From Cladopsammia gracilis (lineage: Eukaryota > Cnidaria > Anthozoa > Scleractinia > Dendrophylliidae): a stretch of DNA of 64,000 nt. This document shows, piece by piece, positions 13,795 to 26,600 of the stretch. Made by a program: the position numbers and the translations under genes. Numbering within the stretch: position 1 is the first letter of the stretch; every line of letters begins with the position of its first letter. The notes under the pieces are model-generated. The model saw only the letters and a program-made list of their open reading frames with translations, did no database searches and was not told the DNA's origin. The stretch is from assembly GCA_022457155.1 (NCBI GenBank), contig JAJGOT010000091.1, forward strand, positions 124,001 through 188,000, read 5' to 3'.

Positions 13795-16700
13795 TCACTT
13801 ATGGATGTTATAAATAAATTTAACAATATTATTTTGAAGTTATTGGTTCCTTTGTTTATTGTCATAATTATTTGTTTTAATTATTTTTATTTTAAGGGCC
13901 TTGTATATTCATGCAGTATCCCTTGAGTTGTCCATTCATTTCAGTTTGGCTACTGAAAGTTTCACATGGAACTGATATACAGTAATACCACTCAATTATT
14001 TAAGAGATGTTGAAAGGCAGTTTAATTATTTTAACAAAAAAGTCATAGTGTAACTTAGACAAATGTTCAATTTGTAAATTTAACCATGTACCTTCAGGCA
14101 TTAAAATACACTTCTTACAATACACTGCGCTTTTGAATGCTATATCCCCATCCTAGAAAAGGACGTTCAAGGCTTATGATAAGAGGTTGTCAAGCAGGAA
14201 GTTTAGAATTAAAATGATAAATGAGGTTTAAGATTTTTCAGAAGCCCGCCTGAGTATATAGTCAGACTAAGAAGTCAAGCCTGGCCAGGAGGGTGGAGGG
14301 GGGAGGGGGGGAGGAGGGTGGAGGGGGGAGGAGGGTCTCATTATTATTATTATTACTATTATTATCATAAATGAACTGGATGATCTTTTTCCAAATTGTT
14401 TCCTAAGGGAGTGGGTCAAAGCCCATGACCAAAGGTCCCCTAGGGTTTTCTCTTTACTCTAAAGTTCCAACACCTTTCTCAAAATCCTTGCTGTTCCCAG
14501 TAGCGTAGTCTTCTGAAGTAATGAAATACTAATTTTAAAGGATTATTATTATTATTATTATTACTATTATTATTCAGGGGTTTCAATAAGAATTGAAGGA
14601 GGCGGCAGGCCAAGGTATAATAGGCGGCTGTGATAGATAAGGGGCCATAAGCTCCCATCCCACTAGGGGATATGGTAACCAGCGGTGAGAGGCGAAGAAG
14701 GTGGCGGCACACCGCCGGTTGCCGGCTTCTATTGAAACCCCTGATTATTATTATTATTATTATTATTGTGTATGCGGGGAAGCGTTTACCGTCGACCACG
14801 CCATGATCTGTAAGAAGGGTAGTTTTGTCAACCAGAGACATAATGAGCTCAGAGACCTTGAGGCGGAGTTTCTGGATATGGTATGTTATGATGTCGCTAT
14901 TGAACCGGTGCTCCAAGATACGTTAGGAGAGCAGTTAACAAGAGGATCTAACAAATCGCAGGATGCAAGGCTCGATATACATGCACGTGGATTTTGGGAG
15001 CCCCAACGATCAGCCTTTTTTGATGTCAGGGTTTGTCACCCAAACGCTGAATCGTACAGGAATCTCAGCCCAGATCAAATCTTCCGTATGCACGAGAACG
15101 AGAAAAAGCGCCAATACTCTAGTAGAGTCCTCGACGTCGAACACGGGACATTTACACCTCTCGTATTTACGACAACCGGTGGAATGGGTAAGGAATGCTT
15201 GATGTATCACAGTCGCCTAGCTGAGATGATCGCGATAAAGAAGGGAGAATTAAGATTATGTGAAAACAATTTCATGGATCCGTGCAAGAATATCTTTTGC
15301 ACTTCTAAGATCCGCACTGATTTGTCTGAGAGGGTCACGGACTGTTAAGAGAGAGTCTTGGGACTTTAGAAGCGTAGATATAGAGATAGAGACTGCCGAA
15401 GGAAATATTAATTAGTTCATTTATTTTTAAATTATTATTTTTGACCTTGTGAAAAGAATTGAGTACGTTTTTCTTTTTTTTTTTAATCGACATGTATATA
15501 AATATAAATTACGTATAGTTAATATTTTGTATTTGTTTTACTCCATTAGTTTTTTAAATTATATATTTTTGAATATCTATTTGCTTGAACTTGTCAAGCG
15601 TTATGAAATGAAAATTTATATGAATGTCAACGTTATAGCTTTTTCAAATGTACATATTTTATCGTAATTAGAATTTTAATGTATTAATTGTAAATAGTTA
15701 TTTTAATTGTTAATAAACATATTATTATTATTATTATTATTATAATTATATTATTACTTGGGCGTAGCGACCAAGTATTAAAATGCAGTTTGGTCGTCCA
15801 CAAATGTGCAGTATTGCGCAACTCTGGGGATGGCGGGATTGTTCAAACCTTCACCGCGATCACACGTCCGAGGCGTTTTTCGTTTTATTTGGTGGGATTC
15901 ATTTAGTATTAAGTGGAAACGTGGGCAAGGATGTATAAAATAATTAGTTTATGTAACTATCTTTTCATCTTTCCGGCTCAAAATAACGAGCTTTTTTCGA
16001 TCGTTGAAAACTGATCAAAACGCTTCGTGCCTGAGCAAAATTGTGTTGGCAAATGGCGCCGACAGTTCTGCGGTTCATAGTTTTCAAACGCTTAGAACTT
16101 ATTTAGTAAACTTTCAAAACGTTTAATGAGTTGACAGTGTATTGTTAATATATGAAACTTTTAATAAACAGTAAAAATGACAACCTTAACTTTGAAGTAC
16201 TTTGATTAACGTTTGCAAATTTCTCTTGTTTGACCGCAGTGGAGTACACCTGTTTGTTGATGCGAGGCGAACGTCACAAAGTGCGAGTTGTGTTTTCTCT
16301 GTTGCATCTAACAGTTTCATATTCAATATGCGTAAGGAAATTACTCAAGAAGACACTGCGAAAGTATTTGGCACTCGCGATTTAATTCTACGATACCTTC
16401 ATGACGGAAACCCGCTAAAACATGTTTAAACGAACATGAACAAGATAATTTAGACGAATACATACATAGCGCTTATTTAATAAGAAGTGAACAGTGGACA
16501 GCGAAGGAAGAAATATAAGCGTGGTAGGAATCCCAATTAATTTCACTTCTTTTGGTTGTTTGCTTTTCATTATTTTGATTTCGTGAAGTTGAAGGAACAG
16601 AACAGTCAACTGAAACTTTGGGTGCAAAAATTCACCGCCGAGAGAAGATGTAAACAATGCACGCGGTGTCTTGCGAGACCTTTCTTGCGAGTTTTGCTTC

Positions 16701-17555
16701 CGCTAGCTAGTTAGTTTCTCGGGCGAAAATAACCTTAAAGCGATCACTTTTTCATTTAATTTTCTTTTCTGTGTTTCGGATACAGAGGAATAAAAACTGG
16801 ATATATTTTCGTGTGTCTGATTGCGAGATGTTTTATGAAACAGCTGCGTTATGCGTTACTGGAAAGGTTTCAAATTACTTTCACATTATGCAAATTGCAA
16901 CATTTTTACCTCAACTGAAAAAATATACATTCAAAGGGCTAAATTTGTTTCTCTCCTCCTAAATTATCACTTCTGTCGTTAACTTTGATTAAATTTATGT
17001 TTCATTCAAACTTTATTACAATAACGGCGGGAATACTTCCAGCAAAACTTTCAATTGGAAAAGTTGTTTTGACCTCGGGCCGGACCAGGCAATTACATCA
17101 TCGCTTCGAAAAGCCACTTTGCGGCTACATTTGCATTCACTTCAAAAGTGTCGGAAACACAGACCAGCTAGTTACAAGATTTAGCTAAAACCAATAACAA
17201 CCATCGGGAAACTCTGACATACGGCCTTTTTTTGTTTCAACGGTAAGGACAAAGTAGGCATCGATTTGTATTTTTCAGTATGTACTCGTCTTTTGACACA
17301 GTGGACACGCTACTTTAATAATTTGCGTGCGATCTCGCACGCTAAGTGTACTGTGTCTTCTTGTTTTAGACGGTAAACGCGCTTCTTTGTTAGACTGCTC
17401 ACACTATCCGAATACTCCCTATCATCAAACCGTGAAATAACGTGCATGCAGATTCCCAAGACAATTATTCTCCAATATGCCTAATACAACGACGCCCAAG
17501 TATACGATCCCACAGCGTCTTGTTACATTACAATTCAGTTCAATGTTCAATGTTA

Positions 17556-17608
<53 letters not shown>

Positions 17609-20600
17609 AATAATGACCTGCTATTTACAAAATTAATTGAGTGGTCCTGATTGAGCCAGCCAGTTCAGACAAATGGTAAGTGCCCTTAGAAAATATTATA
17701 AGCTTCAGGAATTTACAAAAAGAAAAATCAAGAGGTGAGAGTGTTATGGTTTTGAGCATGTTTCCTTCCTACATTTACCTCAAATGTCACATTATTTTAT
17801 GTTAGTGTCTTCTGTTAAGGTGTCATTACATGTAGTTGTGCTTGTCAGCAGTATATTACTAAATTTGTCATAATGTTAGCATTACCGGTAAGTATTTATT
17901 TTATTATATTGTTCTGAATAAGTAATCAAAAATTAGCAAATTTGTTTGTTAAAATAATATGTTTTTGTGTTTAATGTCTACTCATTCAGGTCTCATTTCA
18001 TATGAATTATATACTTATTAGCTGTGTATTAGCAATTTGTTGTAATGTCAATATAGTACTGTTACATTGGATAATTAATTTTGAATGTTTTGGTGTGTAT
18101 TATCACTGTACAATTACTGTCTATACTATAGAGTTATTTATGGAGACATGTTATGTAATAAGTTCTAACTTTGGTAAAAGTGAAGAACAGCTCACCACCA
18201 ACTGTCGGCCGACTGTTGGCTGACTGTTGGTGGAGGTGAGGCTGTTCTTCACTTTTACCCTTTCTTTTGAGTCTGTTGATGAAATCCTATGGTGTAACCA
18301 TTCAAATGAAACCTCTTCAGCAGTACTTTTGCATGGTACCATTTGATCTAACTTTTGAGTCTGTCAACCAAATCCTATGGTGTGACCATTCAAATGAAAC
18401 CTCTTCAGCAGTACTTTTGTATGGTACCATGTGTTTTAACTTTTGAGTCTGGTGACAAAATCCTATGGTGTGACTATTCAAAATAAATGAAACCTCTTCA
18501 GCAGTACTTTTGCATGGTACCATTTGTTCTAACTTTTGAGTCTGTTCATGAAATCCTATGGTGTGAATTCAAATGAAACCTCTTCAGCAGTACTTTTGCA
18601 TGGTACCATGTGTTTTAACTTTTGAGTCTGGTGACGAAATCCTATGGTGTGACCATTCAAATGAAACCTCTTCAGCAGTACTTTTGCATGGTTCCATTTG
18701 TTCTAACGTTTGAGCCTGTTGATGAAATCCTATGGTGTGACCATTCAAATGAAACCTCTTCAGCAGTACTTTTGCATGGTACCATTTGTTCTAACTTTTG
18801 AGTCTGTTGATGAAATCCTATGGTGTGACCATTCAAATGAAACCTCTTCAGCAGTACTTTTGCATGGTACCATGTGTTTTAACTTTTGAGTCTGTTGACA
18901 AAATTCTATGGTGTGACCATTCAAACGAAACCTCTTTGGCAGTACTTTTGCATGGTACCATTTGTTCTAACTTTTGAGTCTGTTGATGAAATCCTATGGT
19001 GTGAATTCAAATTAAACCTCTTCAGCAGTACTTTTGCATGGTACCATGTGTTTTAATTCTTGAGTCTGTTGACGAAATCCTATGGTGTGACCATTCAAAC
19101 GAAACCTCTTCAGCAGTACTTTTGCATGGTACCATTTGTTCTAACTTTTGAGTCTGTTGATGAAATCCTATGGTGTGACCATTCAAATGAAACCTCTTCA
19201 GCAGTACTTTTGCATGGTACCATTTGTTCTAACTTTTGAGTCTGTGGATGAAATCCTATGGTGTGAACATTCAAATGAAACTTCTTCAGCTACTGTTTCG
19301 GCATGGTGCTATTAATTTGTTTTTCAATATTTCACAAAATGAAATTTGGGATTATTGTGCAACTCGCAAACCATACAGTGACACTGCACACTATACATGT
19401 AATTATTATAAACATGTCTAGCTGTATACAGAAAAAGAATACTATCACTTATAATAAAGCCAATTTATAAGAAATCACACCATCTATTTTTTCCTCTCAC
19501 ATACTCCTAAAAATCACCCCCAAAATTCACAAACGGGTAACAGGTCTACAGGTAACTGAACATACATGTCATACAAATATTAAAATGAAATAAACCCATC
19601 AATCTGATCATGCAAGTAGTGCAAAAATAGCATATTATTTTCATTGTAATCAATCAAAACCCGTTTTCATAAAATTAAGTAAAACCTACTCACCGATCGA
19701 CACTGTTGTTACTAACAACAGGGTTACTATTCTGTGTTGTCTGAAACATCAGCTGCTAGGTGAAACAGCTATGCTTTTTTAAAAGTTTCTGTCAAATGTT
19801 TTTGGCTCGATACCCTAAAAGGTACTGTCAGTGATAATTCTAACAGTGGTCATTTTAGATTTAAGACCTAAAGCGGTACCAATCTACAAAATAATTTTGA
19901 CATTTAAAAGGCGTGACAAGCACTTCAGTCTGTAATATTATATTATGGGAGCCCCCTAGCTAGACTGGGAAGCTAAATCAGTGCACAATGCTACATACAT
20001 GTACAGTGTACTTACAGGATTAAAAGATGCAACCTCAAGACAAGAAACTGAGTCACGCCAATATGACGGCATACAAGGAAAGTAGAAGGGTTTTGGGATT
20101 CCATACTCTCCTGGGAATACTGCCTCTACATACCTAGTGAAAGAAAAGTAAATAAACATTAATTAAAGAGACATGCAGATGCTATATAATGGATGCGATG
20201 TAGATAATTTTATGAGCTCTCTAATCCCAACAATGACTAACACCTCATATCCCAAATTTAGGTACAGAGGGGATTGACCAAAAGTAACTCATGGTGGAGA
20301 GAATTACCTCTTTCAGTACGAAAGCTTAAGGAAACAGATTGTTTACTGTATGTGCATCCTTACTGCATGCACACACAATTCAAATTGTTACAATGCTGTC
20401 ATGCATGAGCGTTCGAGCAAGGGAAGTAATCTAAACAGATAAATGGCTGGTAGCCACTGCATTAACTTTTCTTAGATTTAACTCAGTTGGATGGTCGGTG
20501 ACCCCTAGTTTTTTTTGGCTAAGCAATTTTCCCTTCTACATTCTTGTAATTCTCAACAGATTGTGAAAAAATTAAATGGGAAATCAATGAAGGAAGTAGT

Positions 20601-23600
20601 TTAAAATTCTCCCATTTTTTACCAACACAACATAGAATCCCACCCACTTGTGGCTGTCAGGATTTGCAAATTTTAATGTCATTTGGACCCACTCATATAA
20701 CATTTGGCATAGAAAGTTCATTTGAATATATATTTAGACTAACAGACATTCGGGCCATATTGAGTAAGTGTGTTAGTGGGGTTAGATGCGGTAATTTGAT
20801 GTATTTTTCCTTAAAAAAATAAAACACTTATTAAAATTACGTCATCCATGTGAACCTGCTAATATGGACAGTTTCCATGATCCCTTTGGTGTCTGCTTTT
20901 AATTAACAGGGTTCAACTGTATAATTATGATCACGTCAAGTGCTCACCAAGTGACAGTGGCATATATTGCACACTGTGCTAAAAGCATGCAAAACACCCA
21001 CACCATATTGAAGTTTTCATCTGGTGATGGGTATCCAGACACCTGTTCCCAAGAGACTCCAACTCTTATAGTTTCAAACTGTGTAATCAGTTTGGCTGCA
21101 AGTCCCAAGCATGTATTGGGTAAAAGACATGCTCCTGCTTTCTGTGGTCTGTAAAAAGGAATTGAAAGTCAAGTTTTATTAAATCTACCCTATTCTTAAC
21201 CTTTTAAGTGCCAGATATCAAAATTCATAAAAAAGTTAATAATTACTTTTAGCTCATTCATGTGCACGCGCAATGAATGAGGTATTGTGAGGGTAGCAAA
21301 TGTCAACAGAAGTTGTGGATCGTAGATAGTGACGTAATCGGGCGGAAGTGAAAATGACCGGAAATGGAAAGGCACGAGGCAGGCCATTGAGGCGGCCATT
21401 TTGGAAGTTATTGTTTGCGTTTTTATTGGTAAGTACATAAAGCATTGCTTTATTGTTGTGCTTTTTCTTTGGAGCTCTTCAACATTCACACTAGAACATT
21501 TTTTGAGTTCCACCAGTTTCGATCCAGACTTGACGCTCACGCGTACAAAGTGTGCTTTACAATCTGCTTTATGACCATCAAGGGTACAGCGAAAATTGTC
21601 CATTACATGAATGAGCTGGCTCTAAGAGCCCTTTGATCTCAAATATTGAAAAACAAATGGAACCATACAAAAGAACTGCCAAAGAGGTTTCATTTGCATG
21701 GCCACACCATAGCATTTCGTCAACAGACTCAAAAGTTAGAACCACTGTACACTAGATGTCTCCATAATTGACTCTGGGAGTGAAAGGGTTAATAAAAAAC
21801 TGTTTATTTACAAATGAAATACCATAAATTTCAGCATAAGTCACACTCTCAGATAAGCTGCACCTCAAGTTTTGAAGCTCAAATTTTGGAAAAAAACGTT
21901 TTTTAAAATACTGTAAAAACATAAGTCAGAGAATTGGCTCCATTAAAAGTGAGCATGACTTTGTTTCAATCCATCGAATTACATGTATCCTGTATCGAAA
22001 AAAAAAAAACACATCATAGCTTTGTTTGTTTGTCCACCGATCGTTCAGACCAAACAAGCTCGGTAAACTTGTAAATTTCTTGAGCACATGTTTATTAAGC
22101 CCAGTTACTAATAATAAGGTTAACCAAGATGACTGCTTGTCAACAGACTCTTTTTTTTTTTGGCTTCCTTGATTCATCCTCACTGTTCCTTCTTTGCTTA
22201 AAGCTTCAAAATGTCTGACAAAGATAGCGAGTACTGTTTTAACACACTTGGGTATTTTGACAATTTGAGGCTAAATTTTACAACAACAATCACATTCGTG
22301 CATGCATGTTCGATGCAGATTGTTCAATTTTATTTTTGGTCACGGAGGCGCTCTGGCAGCTCTGTTAAACAGACAAGACTCACTTTTCTACATCATCCAA
22401 AGTTGAAGAATTTTTACTCCACAATAAATTATATATACACCTCTAATAAATAAAATCTTACTGAGGCCTGCTCAAAAAGTCTGGTCAACTAATAACACTG
22501 GAAAGTATGATTAAAATCTTTTAATTTGCAGATGTTCCTGTAGATAAGCCCATAGATAAGCTGCACCCCTGATTTTAAGCAAAAAATTGTGGCATACACG
22601 CCAGTGTTTACGGTACATATTTTTATTCCTTGTTATAACTACTGTATTATACATGGTTTTCATGGAAACCAATAATTTATTGTTGGATTGACCATTCTAA
22701 AAACTCACAAGAAACTATTTGGCTGTGGTCTTACATGTTGTATTGGTCTTACATATTATGTTGTGGTTCAATTTTATCCTTGGTTCAAATTTTATTTTCC
22801 TTTGTTTAAAACTGATTATCATACATTACCATAGTCAAAAACAAAGGAAAATAAAATTTGAACCAAGGATAAAATTGAACCACAACATAAACCCTTAGAC
22901 TGAAAACCCTTTGTGAAACTAATCAAAAACTAAGTATTGAAAACCTCTGAAAGCCCCTCCTGAAACCATTTTGGAGACCCTCTGTAAACCTTTTGATTTT
23001 CCAAACACCAGAACCTCAACCCCTGTGTCAGACCCGGGGGGAGGGGGGTACTCCCACATAACAGCTATATAGGTTTGTGCCGCTGTGAAGGGTATGGTTT
23101 TCAGGCAGTTTAGTCTGGGATAGGGTATGGTAATCAGAGATTTTTGGTCTAGAATAGGGTATCATTTTCCGCAAAACTGATCAGTTGTGTGAAGAATTTA
23201 GTCTAGGCGAGGTTTACTGGCAAATGGCATTTAAAAGTCAGTACGGCAGGCAGTACGGCATTTTTGCTGACCCCTGGCAACTTAGACTGTGATATTGAAC
23301 AACTTTTTGGAAAATAGCGAGTCTGGAATAGGTCTTGGATAGGGTAGGGTTTTTCGTTGTTTAGTCTAGAATAGGGTTGCAGAATGCCAGAATGCAGCTA
23401 AAATGGTCTAGTATAGGTTAAGGGTCTCAGAGTCCCAGCGGCACACCCCCGCCCAAGAATTTGCGGAGTTAAATTCACAAGTTAAAAGGTAAGTAATGAG
23501 GAAAATAACTATGTTGAGTATAAAACACTCTTTGCATTAATATTATAATACCTGGTCAAGGCTCGGTACTTCTTGTTGTCATAGACTACAAAGTATGGCA

Positions 23601-26600
23601 CCAGTGTTGCAATCCAGATTAAGGCACCGAGAAGCATTCCAAGGACAGGGCGTGAGAAAAACACACTGGAAAAATGTTATTATTAAAATCAATTGTCAAT
23701 GACCCTGAATGAATGAATGAACGAGTGAGTGAGTGAGTGAGTGAGCGAGCGAGCGATTGAGTGAGTGAGTGAGTGAGTGAATGAATGAATGATGGGGGGG
23801 GGAGATAAAATAAATAAATAAATATACTTTATTTACCCTTGGCAGTGAAGAAAGAGAGAAGAGAGAAGGAAGCTTAATTGTACTCTAACTGATGACCCCT
23901 GATGAGCAAGTTATTGCCAAACAGAAAATTAATCAAGTTCAACAATGCAATCAATCAATGTTGCATGCTAATTTGATCATTTCTGTTTTCACAAACGCAA
24001 AAAAAGAAAATATCATGAACCAAAAACATTACAAAATTAAACTAACATTTTTCACTGTTACAATTATTTTTACATACTCCAAAGAGCTGTGTGATTTGTA
24101 ATCACCCTTTAATGCATTACAAACAATCTTTTAAATAACATTTCTTCATATCTACCTGACACAAAAACAGAATAAGATGCTAGCAATGATGTAAAGAAAG
24201 AAGAGTACAAAGATCACAGTCACATCTGAATGCTTAAACACAAGAACCTGCAAAACCAATCAAAACAAGATGTCAGTCAACTTAAAAAATTAACTAGCTA
24301 CTATTAAATAAACATGGGTCACACTCCCCTAGTATTCCAGGGAACTTGCTTTGTCAGTAAGTATGACGGTGAATCACGGGGGAGGGGGCGTTTTGGCGGG
24401 TTATTATTAGTGGGTGATTAAGGCACATTGAGTATTATTTTATTTTATAAGAAATGCACCATATAAGAACCAAGGAATTAATACACTTTATTCGATGGTT
24501 TGACAGAAATAACATGCATGGATATTTTAATGAGTTGCATAGTACTTGTTCGAGTCCAGCAGGGACAAGAAAAAATGTGGGCAATGAGAAATGTCCGCAT
24601 GTATTATCTGTAAAACCATCGAATAAGGGATTTATTATTCGACCGAAATTCTTATTAAGTTCAAAGAACGCAATCCTAATTTTGTGTTGGTTGTCCTGTG
24701 GTTTATGTGCAGTAAAATTTGAGATTTTTTGGTGGCCGGCCTTCCAAATGGCCGCCCCTATTGTTTTTTTTCAGGGGCTCACTTCGGCCGGAAATTCCTT
24801 CGAACGCGTCTCCATAATCTGTGATTACTGCTAGTATTTATATAATAGCTTATGTCTTAAAACAGGGATACTAAAGGTGTACAGTGTAATACGGCAATCT
24901 ACTGTCTCACCTGTCAGACATTTTATGCGTTCTCTTTCCCTTATAAGGTAAAATGACGTCACATTTGAATAATAACATGTATTGTACAGTAGCATTGTAG
25001 TTTATAGGTTATAGTTTTCTTCTTGTTGGATTTTTAGGTTTTATGTTAGTTTACTGTAAGAGCATTGAGACTTTGTAACATGCTCTAAATTTATATTACG
25101 GTATTATTATTATTATTATTATTATCATCATCATCACCACAAAAATTCATTCATTTAATTAACTGTCTAACTCTCTGACAACTTTTTATCATAAATGGAA
25201 GCCCTTAATAGACGCAAAGATCATACAAAATTCTCAAACTCATTAATAATTCATGACGAGAACACAAAGGAAATCACTACCGTGAAGGAGGTTTTGAAAT
25301 CGTTTCTTAATTTGCATAGATTTTGGCGATTTTATTCCTTCGTTTTCTCCGCATTTAACGATCAGTTTGAGAAGCTATATCAAACACTCGAAACAGTGTT
25401 TCATCAGATTTCCAAACACCTTGAAGTGGTTTAAAAAAACTCGGCTGCGCCTCATTTTTCCAATCCACTTCTCGGTGTTTGGAAATCTGATGAAACACTG
25501 TTCCTCGTGTTTGATATATTACGTAAAGATTGCTCTGTAAGCGAACATTTTTCTCTTGACCCCGTACTTGTTCTTTATCCTTTGCTTGCTGTGTATCTGT
25601 GTTTTTAGAACTATAATATGTAATAAATAAGTATATCCAAATAGCTTGTTTTAAGTTGTAACCTTGTATTGTTAGTTGTTTTGTAACTTTTTTTGTTTAT
25701 TTATGTATTTTGTAAATTGTAAAGAGTTGTTAACACTAATAGAGTGCAAAAAAAAAAAATTAATACACAATGTAATTCATAAGGAAAATACAGAAGAAAT
25801 GAACATTTAATGAAGGTTTGTAAATCCTGGTACAGAACAGCGCTCTATACATTGCTGAAACAGAATACTAATAGGAATTCTTATATTAGCTTTATCGCTA
25901 TTGTTCTTTTAGAAGTCAGATAAAATATTCACAGCAGAATTGTATGAATATTTACAATGGCTTGTCTATGGCTTGCCATTGTAAGTATACAGCTCTGCCG
26001 CTTGTATTTTATCTATTACTAATTATTATTGTTTATTTTCCTTTTAATCTTTTGACTGTGTGTGAATTTGTGCCCGGATTGGTATGGTAAAAATGTACCT
26101 TTACTAAGCTACAGTCTGACTGTGTCCTTTATTATTTTGGTTGTGAAGGAAAAGGGGGTAGGGTATTTAATAAACCTCTTGCCCCTAACTTGGCTAATGT
26201 TAGAGGGGGGGTCTTATTTGAAAGGGGAGATTTTAGTATCTGATGAAAATTTTTTCACAGTCAGATAATTATAAAAACTGAATCCTTATTAAAGCCTACA
26301 TGTATCTGCCATTGCCACGGCTTATTATATCCATCTATAGTACCTTGAGTACAATCACCATAACAACAACAGAAATGAGCAGAAACAGCAGATTTTTAGT
26401 GAACCATGCACTCCAGTGCACCCAGTTAGGAAGCCCCATCATCTTCATTGATTCTTTCAAGCGCGCCTGTTTCTCAAGAACCAGCTCCTAATAAATGGTT
26501 ATAAAATCAAAGATGGTACTGGTAAGTCAACAGGTGCAGTTTCACAACATGGTTAAAAAATTAAATAAATATATAAATATGGAATTTCCTTAACGGGAAA

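Noticed and set aside
8460..19360. Regularly spaced repeats that could suggest CRISPR
   Set aside because: Units are directly tandem without unique spacers, and the setting is an animal intron.
20996..21148. Shorter exon 12 ending at an earlier GTGTGG donor
   Set aside because: Would omit the helix ending YATVTW, which is in frame and ends at a better GTGAGC donor that also fits exon 13's phase.
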